Below, in pieces: positions 8,124 to 14,675 of a stretch of DNA of 64,000 nucleotides; the stretch's first letter is position 1, and each line of letters opens with the position of its first letter. This DNA is from a virus. The translations under genes were made by a program, and so were the position numbers. The stretch spans positions 33,596 through 97,595 of IMG/VR virus record IMGVR_UViG_3300028920_000052; one strand, given 5' to 3'. The notes below the pieces were generated by a model. That model was not told where the DNA came from and made no database searches. It worked only from the letters and a program-made list of their open reading frames with translations.

Positions 8124-8609
8124 TTATTTACGTGCTGCAAATTCAGTATTTGCTTCTGTTTTTGAAGCAACTGGCTCCCTATCCATACCAAGTTTTACAT
8201 CTTCTTCTACTGAACTTTCAGGAAGAACTAAAGTATTCCTATAAACAGGAGCACCTTCAAATGTAATAGTTTCATTAGTACTAGGGTTAATTTTTGGGCT
8301 ATGTCCTTCGTAAGCTGGTTCAAAAGATTCTTTAATAACCAATTTAACAGGAAACATTTTCACTGAAAAATCCATTCCTTCTTTTAGTCCATAAGTTTCA
8401 ACATCTTTTACAAGATCTTCAACTTTACCTACATACCTACCTACTCTTTTTTCTTCTTGCCTAAATCCGCCATCATTGATAGATAGAGTATTACTACGTA
8501 ACATAATAAATCCAAATTCAGGATTATTAGCATTTACAGTAATAATAGGATACTTCTCATGTGGAGTTGAGTTGTTGTAATTTTCGGGTTTTGAAATAAT
8601 TGCTTTCAT
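8124..8609 (-). CDS. Hypothetical early protein (possible ssDNA-binding type, unproven)
   Basis: I take the ATG at 8609, which gives 161 residues beginning MKAIISKPENYN. Upstream residues of the longest frame come from the A-rich leader CTAATCAAAACTCT. The protein looks beta-rich, with an acidic, disordered tail (DREPVASKTEANTEF), an organisation seen in single-stranded-DNA-binding proteins. I see no defining motif, so this is a guess. It has its own terminator, which suggests strong or separate expression. Confidence 0.6.
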   Translation of the reverse strand: MKAIISKPENYNNSTPHEKYPIITVNANNPEFGFIMLRSNTLSINDGGFRQEEKRVGRYVGKVEDLVKDVETYGLKEGMDFSVKMFPVKLVIKESFEPAYEGHSPKINPSTNETITFEGAPVYRNTLVLPESSVEEDVKLGMDREPVASKTEANTEFAARK

Positions 8610-8750
8610 TTTTGTAAGAGTTTTGATTAGTAATTTATTTAATTTTGTAAAGTTTTGTTGAAGTTTTGTCAGAGTATTCAACTTTCCTCTGTCATTTCTA
8701 TCTCAGTATTATATTTACTGCAAGAGTAGAATATGAATTAGTATTTTTAA

Positions 8751-9461
8751 TTATTCTTTAATCCAACTTATAAATGTTGGAAGATATGTATCTAATTTTA
8801 AATCTTTGATAATCTTTGCTCTACATTTATATTTTTCTATAAAAGCTGCTTCATTAAATTCTTTATAAGCCATAACATTATGAAGAGCTTCTAATATTCT
8901 AGATGTAACAATTTCGTATTTATCTAATTTAGAAGCAAGTTTTAAAGTCTCTTTTGTTTCTTCTAAAAGATTTATTCTAAAATTACCATCTTTTACTATA
9001 TATAAAGTATTTTTATTACTACTTCTAGAATGTAGCAATCTACATATAGTATCTATAGTGTATCTTGTTCTACTTTTAACAGATACTGCTTGTACATAAT
9101 CTGCATAACCCAACATAGCATACGCTTTAACATAGTCCATTGTAGCCCATCTTTTTTGAGTACTATTCAAAGTAGAAACAAAATTAACTAATTTTGGCAC
9201 AGATTTGAATTTTAAATCCAATACATTTGCGTAAAAAGGAATATCCATAGATAATGCAGTAGCCATTCTATGTTGACCGTCTACGACATAACTTTCTTTT
9301 TCTCCAGTTATTATGTCGGTTTGAATAACTAAAATAGGATGAATAAATCCATATTTATGCATACTTTCTTGTAAGACTTTTCTTACATGGAATTCTCTGT
9401 TAAAAGGTAAAACTTTTAAATCTTTCCCAGTTGTGTACTTTACTAATTTTATGTTTTTCAA
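8751..9461 (-). CDS. ParB/sulfiredoxin-like domain protein
   Basis: This 236-residue protein has the ParB/Srx signature: a region ending HPILVIQ, then VVDGQHRMATAL with DGQHR at 61-65. Residues 100-236 are helical and lack a clear ParB helix-turn-helix. The family includes CTP-binding partition proteins, nucleases and phage DNA-modification factors. In crAss-like phages such proteins sit with replication genes. Its role could be DNA modification or partitioning. The fold assignment is secure but the activity is not. Confidence 0.8.
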   Translation of the reverse strand: MKNIKLVKYTTGKDLKVLPFNREFHVRKVLQESMHKYGFIHPILVIQTDIITGEKESYVVDGQHRMATALSMDIPFYANVLDLKFKSVPKLVNFVSTLNSTQKRWATMDYVKAYAMLGYADYVQAVSVKSRTRYTIDTICRLLHSRSSNKNTLYIVKDGNFRINLLEETKETLKLASKLDKYEIVTSRILEALHNVMAYKEFNEAAFIEKYKCRAKIIKDLKLDTYLPTFISWIKE

Positions 9462-9488
9462 ATTTTATTATTATTAAAAGTTTAAAAA

Positions 9489-9578
9489 GAAATCCTCTGA
9501 GGCTTTATATAATTGAATTGTCGCTCGCTACTAAAAACACTCCATGATTACGCTTCATGTAACGGCTCAGAGGATTTC
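9489..9578 (-). ncRNA. Long-stem structured RNA element
   Basis: GAAATCCTCTGAG (9489-9501) and CTCAGAGGATTTC (9566-9578) form a perfect 13-bp closing stem around a 64-nt interior. The interior holds a smaller hairpin, CATGA-TTACGCT-TCATG (9543-9559). It fills the gap between two minus-strand genes and has no good terminator T-run. Strand is inferred from its neighbours. Confidence 0.55.
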
Positions 9579-9582
9579 ATGT

Positions 9583-9870
9583 CTAACCTAACCTTTCCAT
9601 TTGTTCTCTCATCTCTTCAATATTCCAAAGAGACTCTTCTATTATTACATCATCAATATCTTTTAACGCTAAAAAGATATGATTGTCAAAATTTTCATCA
9701 GGTATTATAGCCTGAAGAATTTGTCTTATTGTTGCTCCAGTCTCTGCATTTTGGTACTCTACTAATATGTTACCATTAACTACATCATAAGATGTAACTG
9801 CAGTAAAATCTCCCATAGTTGCTTCTATAGAAGGCTTTAGATTATGATAATAAGTCATCAGCATCTTCAT
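9583..9870 (-). CDS. Hypothetical acidic protein
   Basis: This protein has 95 residues from ATG 9870, or 91 from the in-frame ATG at 9858. Either start overlaps the upstream gene. The sequence is acidic at the C-terminus (IEEMREQMERLG) and has no known motif. It sits in a chain of four overlapping or closely spaced small genes. Confidence 0.6.
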   Translation of the reverse strand: MKMLMTYYHNLKPSIEATMGDFTAVTSYDVVNGNILVEYQNAETGATIRQILQAIIPDENFDNHIFLALKDIDDVIIEESLWNIEEMREQMERLG

Positions 9871-10153
9871 TTGTTACATTATACAATTCTTTCTGATTAT
9901 CTAAAAATATTTCTTCACATAACAATGGTTCTGTACCTAATATTTTTAATAATTCAGATTCATATCCTTTTGGAATTATTTCATCCAAAGTAGTAATTGC
10001 CTTGCTGTAGAATTCACACTCTAACCAAAATCTAATTGCAGATTCTACATCATCAAACTCTTTTTCCATTTGATGATAACCATGTTTAGTAATATGCTTT
10101 CTATCTTCAGGTAAATCTATATTACCATTATATACTACTACAATTTTACTCAT
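9842..10153 (-). CDS. Hypothetical acidic protein
   Basis: I take the ATG at 10153, giving 103 residues starting MSKIVVVYNG. This start overlaps the upstream stop (10148-10146), the usual arrangement in this operon. The protein is acidic (many Glu/Asp near the C-terminus, ending DADDLLS). No family is recognised. Small acidic early phage proteins often bind host factors, but nothing specific can be said. Confidence 0.6.
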   Translation of the reverse strand: MSKIVVVYNGNIDLPEDRKHITKHGYHQMEKEFDDVESAIRFWLECEFYSKAITTLDEIIPKGYESELLKILGTEPLLCEEIFLDNQKELYNVTNEDADDLLS

Positions 10154-10427
10154 GGTATAATTTGTTATTAAAGTAAACTTTATTAATAATATATCCAGCA
10201 TCTCTAAGAGACTGTAGATGAGTTGATACTTCACTTTTATAACATACAAATGAGTGAGTAGATCTATACTCTTTTACTTTAGGAGAATGTTGAGTATATA
10301 CTATTAGCCTACATTTATATTTCTCATAAGGTGTATAAAAACTACCTACTAATTTTTCCTTATGAAGTGATTTCATAAGTTTAATTTGCTTCCTTTCTTC
10401 AGGAGTTTTTTGAATTGTATTGCTCAT
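10146..10427 (-). CDS. Hypothetical basic protein
   Basis: This 93-residue lysine-rich protein begins MSNTIQKTPEERKQIK, with several tyrosines and a helical central part (SEVSTHLQSLRDAGY). The leader contains CTAACACTAAAGACTC just before ATG, a motif shared with other left-arm genes. Possible nucleic-acid binding is suggested only by its charge. Confidence 0.6.
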   Translation of the reverse strand: MSNTIQKTPEERKQIKLMKSLHKEKLVGSFYTPYEKYKCRLIVYTQHSPKVKEYRSTHSFVCYKSEVSTHLQSLRDAGYIINKVYFNNKLYHE

Positions 10428-10448
10428 AATTTGAGTCTTTAGTGTTAG

Positions 10449-10841
10449 TTAATAAATATCAAATCTCCAAGTATACTTTGAAGTATTATTTTTTCTTGTT
10501 CTTACTGTTGTAGATTGAATATATCCAAATAAAGATTCTATTGCTCTTTCAATAGGAGTTTCAGATGTTCTTACTATTCCTTTGTAAAAGCTATCATTAA
10601 AAATAGTTAGTATATCATTATAGTATCCTGTATTTTCTCTAATTTTCATATATAGTTCAAATAGATTTGTAAACATACAACTTCTAAACTCATATAAATA
10701 TTTTTTAGGGTCTAAAGCATAATGTTTTTTATAATACTTCTCTAATAATCCTATTATTGTGCCATCATTTTTGAAAGGGTGTCTTCCTTTACATAGTCTT
10801 AATAATCTCTTTTCACGCTTATTTAAAATTATTTTGCTCAT
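10449..10841 (-). CDS. Hypothetical basic helical protein
   Basis: This 130-residue protein begins MSKIILNKREKRLLRLC and is helical, with a basic C-terminus (TTVRTRKNNTSKYTWRF). The leader CTAATAATAAAGCCTC before ATG matches the shared left-arm leader. A 10-bp stem element lies 35 bases upstream (10876-10915). Function is unknown. Confidence 0.6.
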   Translation of the reverse strand: MSKIILNKREKRLLRLCKGRHPFKNDGTIIGLLEKYYKKHYALDPKKYLYEFRSCMFTNLFELYMKIRENTGYYNDILTIFNDSFYKGIVRTSETPIERAIESLFGYIQSTTVRTRKNNTSKYTWRFDIY

Positions 10842-10875
10842 AATTTTGAGGCTTTATTATTAGTTTAATTTGTAA

Positions 10876-10915
10876 AGAGAGTGTTATACCTTTTTCAGGC
10901 TCTACAACACTCTCT
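10876..10915 (-). ncRNA. Stem-loop element in leader of the 10.4 kb gene
   Basis: AGAGAGTGTT (10876-10885) pairs perfectly with AACACTCTCT (10906-10915) around a 20-nt loop. No T-tract follows on the minus strand, so it is not a typical terminator. It could affect mRNA stability or processing. Confidence 0.5.
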
Positions 10916-10962
10916 CTGTCTGTTTAAAGGTTAGACTTTACCTTTTATGTTATAATATTAAA

Positions 10963-11040
10963 AAGACATGGTAGAGATAATTATAAAAATGAACCAGGGA
11001 TTAGTTAATAATTAAGATAACTATAGTTCTACCATGTCTT
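10963..11040 (-). ncRNA. Long-stem structured RNA element
   Basis: AAGACATGGTAGA (10963-10975) and TCTACCATGTCTT (11028-11040) form a perfect 13-bp stem enclosing 52 AT-rich bases with further pairing. It begins right after the lipoprotein stop codon and is followed by a second small hairpin, AAAGG/CCTTT, at about 10926-10943. It may end or process the lipoprotein transcript. Confidence 0.55.
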
Positions 11041-11045
11041 ATAAG

Positions 11046-11372
11046 TTATTCAATAGTAAAGTAATACTCAAAAAATTCACTATTTGGCCAACATACTATT
11101 TGATAGTCTGCTGGTGTTAAATAAAACTCTAATTCAAAAAAATCAATTCCAACATAATCAACTTTACCTGTTGTTAAATTTAGTACAGCAAGTTCACTTA
11201 CTTCAAAATTAGAAATAATCTCAATTTTGTTGTTAAAAGGATAAATATGCATTAATATTAAGTCTTCTCCACTAGAATAAAGAGTAGTAGTTTCATACTC
11301 TTTATCTACTTCTTGTTTCTCGCATGCTACAACTGTTATTAACAGGAGCATTATAAATAGTAGTTTTTTCAT
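11046..11372 (-). CDS. Predicted lipoprotein
   Basis: This 108-residue protein has a classic lipoprotein signal: MKKLLFIMLLLITVVACEKQ, with the lipobox cysteine at residue 17. The mature domain of about 90 residues is beta-rich and aromatic. It should be anchored in the inner or outer membrane by a lipidated cysteine. Phage-encoded lipoproteins in other systems (phage T5 Llp, for example) block receptors against superinfection. Its place among early genes fits that idea, but this is inference. Confidence 0.75.
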   Translation of the reverse strand: MKKLLFIMLLLITVVACEKQEVDKEYETTTLYSSGEDLILMHIYPFNNKIEIISNFEVSELAVLNLTTGKVDYVGIDFFELEFYLTPADYQIVCWPNSEFFEYYFTIE

Positions 11373-11394
11373 TTTTTGTTGTATTTATAAATAA

Positions 11395-11619
11395 TTATCT
11401 TGTAAATTCTGATACAAAGAACCAATTGTATTCTCTGTAATTACAAAGAAAATCAATTTTTCCCCAAGATTTATTACCTAAATCATTAGCTTTTGGAAAT
11501 TTTTTATTTTTTCCATTTAATACTTGAATAGTTTTAGTGGTACTATTCACATTTACATCATGTTTTTTGGATAAGGCTTTAAGCACTTCATCCTCTGTGT
11601 ACCGTTGTTTACGTGCCAT
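11395..11619 (-). CDS. Hypothetical basic small protein
   Basis: This 74-residue basic protein begins MARKQRYTEDEVLKAL and ends in an aromatic stretch (YNWFFVSEF). The N-terminal part resembles a short helix-turn-helix, but no family is certain. A 22-base gap separates it from the lipoprotein gene, so they are probably co-transcribed. Confidence 0.55.
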   Translation of the reverse strand: MARKQRYTEDEVLKALSKKHDVNVNSTTKTIQVLNGKNKKFPKANDLGNKSWGKIDFLCNYREYNWFFVSEFTR

Positions 11620-11835
11620 AATTGTAATTTTTATTATTAATAAACAAAATAAACCTCTCCTAACCTAATTTAATAGGTAACTCTCATCAAGGTTATTTCT
11701 TGAGTTTTATAAATCACCTTTCTCCTAACTAGATGCTGGTGATTATTTGAAATCCCAATTCTTAACTTCTTCTATTGGAATTAGATTACCCTGTATTAAT
11801 ATATACATGATTAAATGTATTTAGCCGTTTATATT

Positions 11836-11876
11836 ATTTCTACAGTTAAGTCTGGCTAAGGCTAGATTGTAGAAAT
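11836..11876 (-). ncRNA. Stem-loop element with branched interior
   Basis: ATTTCTACA (11836-11844) and TGTAGAAAT (11868-11876) make a 9-bp perfect stem around CTGGCTAAGGCTAG-like inner pairing. It follows the small membrane-protein gene at 11881. Upstream, 11640-11835 has weaker hairpins (for example AATCACC 11712-11718 with GGTGATT 11738-11744) and no gene. Confidence 0.45.
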
Positions 11877-11880
11877 TAAT

Positions 11881-12009
11881 TTACTTATTAATAGTCTTTT
11901 CATATTTCTTCCATTGATATCTTTCTACAAGATAATCAACAAGAAGAAATCCAAAAACAATGCCTAGAGCTACTCCAAGCATTAAAAGTAAACCAGTAGT
12001 TTGAGACAT
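11881..12009 (-). CDS. Small single-span membrane protein
   Basis: This 42-residue frame begins MSQTTGLLLMLGVAL. It has one strong membrane helix at about 6-24, then a charged cytoplasmic-type tail (VERYQWKKYEKTINK). A leader resembling those of neighbouring genes precedes the ATG at 12009. No T-rich chance frame would be expected to give so clean a helix and tail. Function is unknown. Confidence 0.55.
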   Translation of the reverse strand: MSQTTGLLLMLGVALGIVFGFLLVDYLVERYQWKKYEKTINK

Positions 12010-12032
12010 AGTTTTAATAAGAATTTAGTAAT

Positions 12033-12188
12033 TTAACTTAGATAATAAAATATACTCCAAAGAATACAAGTTGGAATATAAATAAACCAATGTACCCAAT
12101 TTGAAATATTTGTTTCAATTTGTTCAAATGCATACATTCTTATAGAAAGAATAGTAAATAATAAACAAAAGAATAATAAGATTGCCAT
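12033..12188 (-). CDS. Small hydrophobic membrane protein
   Basis: This 51-residue frame begins MAILLFFCLLFTILS. It contains two hydrophobic segments, at about 2-16 and 33-50, separated by a polar stretch (YAFEQIETNIS). The leader CTAACCTAATACTTAAAACT before ATG 12188 matches the left-arm leader motif, which supports translation. It is paired with the membrane protein immediately downstream, so the two may act together. Confidence 0.5.
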   Translation of the reverse strand: MAILLFFCLLFTILSIRMYAFEQIETNISNWVHWFIYIPTCILWSIFYYLS

Positions 12189-12255
12189 AGTTTTAAGTAT
12201 TAGGTTAGTAATGTTTTTTATAACTATTGCAGGTTAATCACTCCTACTGCACAAT

Positions 12256-12319
12256 GTTTAATACTTCCTAGTTGGTTCATACATCAAATATTACCTATAA
12301 GACTAGTACTGGATTAAAC
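12256..12319 (-). ncRNA. Structured RNA element A1
   Basis: GTTTAAT (12256-12262) pairs with ATTAAAC (12313-12319), with an inner CTAGT/ACTAG stem (12268-12272 and 12302-12306). This is the first of a tandem run of similar elements filling 12.19-12.91 kb, a stretch of about 720 bases without a gene. A short hairpin CTTGT/ACAAG follows at 12327-12342. Confidence 0.45.
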
Positions 12320-12345
12320 TACTATACTTGTATTACTACAAGCAA

Positions 12346-12406
12346 GGCATATTAAAACAGATAGTTGTAGCTATCACTCTTTTATGAGTTGTTATAATAT
12401 GCTGCC
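12346..12406 (-). ncRNA. Structured RNA element A2 (three-way junction)
   Basis: GCATATTA (from 12347) pairs with TAATATGC (12395-12402). Two arms lie inside: GATAG/CTATC (12360-12364 and 12371-12375) and ACTC/GAGT (12376-12379 and 12386-12389). Together they form a clear three-way junction of about 60 nt. Confidence 0.5.
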
Positions 12407-12410
12407 ACTA

Positions 12411-12459
12411 CAATAATAGGAATAATTTCTGTACCTATTGATTAAATAGGCTATTATTG
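12411..12459 (-). ncRNA. Structured RNA element A3
   Basis: CAATAATAG (12411-12419) pairs perfectly with CTATTATTG (12451-12459). An inner CCTATT/AATAGG hairpin (12434-12450) abuts the right arm. Confidence 0.5.
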
Positions 12460-12472
12460 CTTTATACTTCTC

Positions 12473-12520
12473 TACCAATTATGAGGCTAATCTCAACAGC
12501 TAATAACTGCTTTATTGGTA
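12473..12520 (-). ncRNA. Structured RNA element A4
   Basis: TACCAAT (12473-12479) pairs with ATTGGTA (12514-12520). Two short inner arms, GAG/CTC and CAG/CTG, give the same branched layout as its neighbours. Confidence 0.45.
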
Positions 12521-12532
12521 TGAAGATATTAA

Positions 12533-12611
12533 ATAAGTGAAATTGGTAGCTTTTTATAGTTTTTATTTAAGCCACTCTACTCTTCTGTTAGCACTGCCAA
12601 TATTCACTTAT
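12533..12611 (-). ncRNA. Structured RNA element A5 (17-bp stem)
   Basis: ATAAGTGAAATTGGTAG (12533-12549) pairs with CTGCCAAT-A-TTCACTTAT (12594-12611). This is 17 bp with one bulge and one G.U pair, closing a 44-nt loop. It is the longest stem in the array. Confidence 0.55.
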
Positions 12612-12621
12612 ATTATCAAAT

Positions 12622-12684
12622 AGTTTGTAATTATGTGGCTACGTCACATACCTCTTTAGACTTCCATAGGCTATATTACAAACT
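12622..12684 (-). ncRNA. Structured RNA element A6 (three-way junction)
   Basis: AGTTTGTAAT (12622-12631) pairs perfectly with ATTACAAACT (12675-12684). Inside, TATGTG/CACATA (12632-12650) makes a 6-bp hairpin with a 7-nt loop next to the closing stem. Confidence 0.55.
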
Positions 12685-12730
12685 TCCATTACTGGTTTGA
12701 TAATTTGTAAAAACTCTTTCTATCCACAAT

Positions 12731-12833
12731 GCTAACTGTAGAATATAATTAAACGTAGGCTCATCTCTACTATGGGTTTGTACACCAAGTTTTATTATTA
12801 ATTATATCTTACCTCAGACAACATTCTGTTAGC
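12731..12833 (-). ncRNA. Structured RNA element A7 (nested stems)
   Basis: An outer GCTAAC/GTTAGC pair (12731-12736 and 12828-12833) encloses a 10-bp perfect stem, ATATAATTAA (12743-12752) with TTAATTATAT (12798-12807). That stem in turn encloses a GTAG/CTAC hairpin. Confidence 0.5.
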
Positions 12834-12912
12834 TTAAAATTAAATAGTAGGTGTCGCAACTGTTTTATCCTAGTATTTTTATCTGCATTCAGTAGAAAGA
12901 GTTTAGTTAGTT

Positions 12913-13185
12913 TTAAGGTTTAAATGTATAAATGTAAGTAGTATCTGTTACTGTTTTGCTGTCTTCAATAGTATTAGTAATTACTACTTTAGGAATAACT
13001 CTGTATTTTACTTTGTATTCAGGGGCAATATTTATGGCTGCTGTTAATATTATTGTAAATATAACAACAATTATAATTGCTGCCATTCCTACTCCTACAA
13101 AGTCATCTTCTTTTAAACATAACAAATTAGCAATTATTCCAAAAACTGCTATTAGTCCTAAAAATACTATAAATGCTGTTATCAT
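12913..13185 (-). CDS. Two-span inner membrane protein
   Basis: I take the ATG at 13185 (MITAFIVFLGLIAVFG), giving 90 residues. Extra upstream residues of the longest frame read through the leader. It has two membrane helices, at about 3-20 and 35-55, and a C-terminal domain of about 35 residues ending in threonine-rich beta strands. The topology suggests the tail is periplasmic. It is encoded between two structured-RNA islands. Function is unknown. Confidence 0.65.
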   Translation of the reverse strand: MITAFIVFLGLIAVFGIIANLLCLKEDDFVGVGMAAIIIVVIFTIILTAAINIAPEYKVKYRVIPKVVITNTIEDSKTVTDTTYIYTFKP

Positions 13186-13238
13186 AATTGTAAGTTTTAA
13201 TTGATAAAATTTAAAGGTTAGCACTAGTTTATAAAATA

Positions 13239-13276
13239 AGTTTTCACACCTTTGATGCTATCTCAGGTGGGAAACT
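13239..13276 (-). terminator. Possible terminator after the 13.3 kb gene
   Basis: AGTTTCCCACC and GGTGTGAAAACT on the minus strand form an imperfect stem followed by TATTTTAT. It lies between the stop at 13299 and the next start at 13185. The weak U-tract leaves room for a non-terminating role. Confidence 0.4.
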
Positions 13277-13298
13277 AAATACTATTTTTGTAGTTTAA

Positions 13299-13646
13299 TT
13301 ATTCACTTTCTTTCTGTCCTTCCCGTTCTACTTTAGACACCATTCCACTACTAGTTCTAAAAACAGCATTACCACATTTTATTTTAATATCTTGTAAGTA
13401 AACTATTTTTGTGTTCCTTGTAAAGGAAGGATCTATTGCTATTTTATTGGTTATATTAACTTTTAAAACTATACAATCAATAAATTTAAGTTTTTTGTGT
13501 ATTCCTGTAAGTTTTGGATAAGAAAAGACAATATGACATTTTTTTTCTTCATGTGTTAATGCAGAACCATCTATTAATCTTACTATATCTCCTACTTTTA
13601 TAGTAGGGTCAATATAATGTTTAATTGTTGCTGTAAAAGTTTCCAT
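13299..13646 (-). CDS. Hypothetical beta-rich protein
   Basis: This 115-residue protein begins METFTATIKHYI and is predicted to be mostly beta strands. A segment KVGDIVRLIDGS resembles SH3/KOW-like barrels that bind RNA or DNA, but that is only a resemblance. The C-terminus is charged. Two CTAACCTAA copies precede its ATG, making it a good example of the shared left-arm leader. Confidence 0.6.
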   Translation of the reverse strand: METFTATIKHYIDPTIKVGDIVRLIDGSALTHEEKKCHIVFSYPKLTGIHKKLKFIDCIVLKVNITNKIAIDPSFTRNTKIVYLQDIKIKCGNAVFRTSSGMVSKVEREGQKESE

Positions 13647-13748
13647 TATAATAAGTTTTTAGGTTAGTATTAGGTTAATCCACTCTGTATTTATCAGGGC
13701 TTGTGACCTGCTATCATAAGATAGGCTACATTAGATTATGTTATATAT

Positions 13749-13879
13749 ATTTGATGTGTCAAATAATAGTGATGTTGGAAAAAGGGGAAAAAGGTATAAG
13801 TGGTAATAGAGCCACATACTTACACCTTTATTTCTCAAACATTTTCAAGCATTTTCAAACAATTTACTTGATACATCAA
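13749..13879. promoter_or_regulatory. Paired palindromic operator-like sites with short direct repeats
   Basis: ATTTGATGTGTCAAAT (13749-13764) and CTTGATACATCAAAT (13867-13881) are near-identical palindromes of opposite orientation, 100 bases apart. Between them lie a hairpin (13790-13829) and two direct copies of ATTTTCAARC (13841-13860). The arrangement fits repressor sites or origin iterons upstream of the 13.3 kb gene. No protein can be assigned. Confidence 0.4.
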
Positions 13880-13935
13880 ATACTTTTGAACAAAATGTCC
13901 TATATATATAAAGGTATACATTATGTTAAATAGAA

Positions 13936-14067
13936 ATAAACTCTCACAAGGTTGCACCTTGAAGATATGCACCAAAACACCTTATAGATAGCTCCGAACC
14001 CTTTAGGTATTATACTGGAGATAGTGCATTATTAGCTATAAGTTCCTGCAATTGGATGAGAGTTTAT
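13936..14067 (-). ncRNA. Structured RNA element B1 (11-bp closing stem)
   Basis: ATAAACTCTCA (13936-13946) pairs perfectly with TGAGAGTTTAT (14057-14067). Inner arms are CAAGGT-TGC-ACCTTG (13947-13961) and a long arm joining CTTATA..AGCT (13981-13993) to AGCTATAAG (14034-14042), which contains CTCC/GGAG. It is an elaborate junction of 132 nt, the first of four in the 750-base gene-free stretch 13.65-14.40 kb. Confidence 0.6.
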
Positions 14068-14074
14068 CAGAAAA

Positions 14075-14204
14075 ATACTGTAAATTCATGGGAATCAGCT
14101 TTACTGCCTAGATTAAGACAGACCCAAGTATCCTTTATTAATATAAGCTGCGAAACCTATAAGCCCCTTTAAAGATAAAACTAGGTAAAGGCATTTTACA
14201 GTAT
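14075..14204 (-). ncRNA. Structured RNA element B2 (10-bp closing stem)
   Basis: ATACTGTAAA (14075-14084) pairs perfectly with TTTACAGTAT (14195-14204). Inside, ATTC/GAAT makes a small hairpin (14084-14095). CTTTAC-TGC-CTAG (14099-14111) pairs with CTAG-GTAAAG (14181-14190). Confidence 0.6.
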
Positions 14205-14212
14205 AAGAAAGA

Positions 14213-14280
14213 AACACTCAAACTGTATAGTACATAAGGAAAAACATTAAAAACCCTTATAATACAACAGTAAGAGTGTT
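14213..14280 (-). ncRNA. Structured RNA element B3
   Basis: This is one long imperfect hairpin: AACACTC/GAGTGTT (14213-14219 and 14274-14280), ACTGT/ACAGT (14222-14226 and 14267-14271) and ATAAGG/CCTTAT (14234-14239 and 14255-14260). It is capped by an A-rich loop. Confidence 0.55.
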
Positions 14281-14292
14281 GTGAATATTTAA

Positions 14293-14371
14293 AAGGTACA
14301 CAACTCCACTAATCCTGCGCACTACTCTATCACTATATTTCTCTGTATATAGTAGTGGAATTGCGTACCTT
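14293..14371 (-). ncRNA. Structured RNA element B4
   Basis: AAGGTAC (14293-14299) pairs with GTACCTT (14365-14371). CCACT/AGTGG (14306-14310 and 14354-14358) and ACTATAT/ATATAGT (14332-14338 and 14347-14353) stack inside. It sits just downstream of a strong terminator on the minus strand, so its transcript would need readthrough or another promoter. Confidence 0.55.
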
Positions 14372-14382
14372 ATATTATGTCT

Positions 14383-14412
14383 AATAAAAAAAGAACTAGC
14401 CTAATAGGCTAG
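14383..14412 (-). terminator. Rho-independent terminator overlapping the stop of the first left-arm gene
   Basis: On the minus strand CTAGCC-TATT-AGGCTAG is followed by TTCTTTTTTTATT. The stem overlaps the last codons (CTA GCC TAT TAG) of the gene at 14401-14646, so coding and termination share sequence. It should make that gene largely monocistronic. Confidence 0.85.
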
Positions 14413-14646
14413 AACTTTCAGTGGTGAGCCATCCTTGGCAGCTCTTACTTCCCCAGTTTCTGCATCTACCATATCAACTATGATAAATCCATCAGGGATT
14501 GGAAACTCTTCCCCTTCCTTGATACCTTCAGGTAATGCAGTCTTAGGGATATAAACTGGAGTTGCACTGAATACAAATGCATTAGCCTTAATCATTACTA
14601 ATGCAGATTTTTCCCCACGTAGGGAATGGAATTTAGCAAGTGCCAT
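14401..14646 (-). CDS. Small protein, first gene of the left arm, probably highly expressed
   Basis: This 81-residue beta-rich protein begins MALAKFHSLRGEKSALV and is rich in valine, proline and glycine. I do not recognise the family. It uses more varied codons than its neighbours, has a long structured leader (14676-14713) and its own terminator. These features fit an abundant early product under separate control. Small phage DNA-binding barrels have a similar size, but no motif proves this. Confidence 0.65.
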   Translation of the reverse strand: MALAKFHSLRGEKSALVMIKANAFVFSATPVYIPKTALPEGIKEGEEFPIPDGFIIVDMVDAETGEVRAAKDGSPLKVLAY

Positions 14647-14675
14647 AATTTTGAGTTATTAGGTTAGACAATTTG

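Noticed and set aside
12956-13204. Plus-strand ORF antisense to the two-span membrane protein
   Set aside because: It mirrors a hydrophobic gene on the minus strand and gives an artefactual Ile/Thr-rich protein.
13703-13933. Plus-strand 76-residue ORF
   Set aside because: It lies on the wrong strand across palindromes and short repeats, and its composition looks like chance reading of regulatory DNA.
12190-14380. tRNA gene cluster
   Set aside because: Some elements have tRNA-like sizes and closing stems of 7 bp, but no T-arm consensus (GTTCRANYC), D-arm or anticodon arm could be placed in any of them.
12190-14380. Integron attC array
   Set aside because: The imperfect palindromes have the right length but lack the GTTRRRY and RYYYAAC core sites, and no integrase or cassette ORFs are present.
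12190-14380. CRISPR array
   Set aside because: There is no repeated sequence of constant length with regular spacers; similarity is in structure only, and no cas gene was seen.
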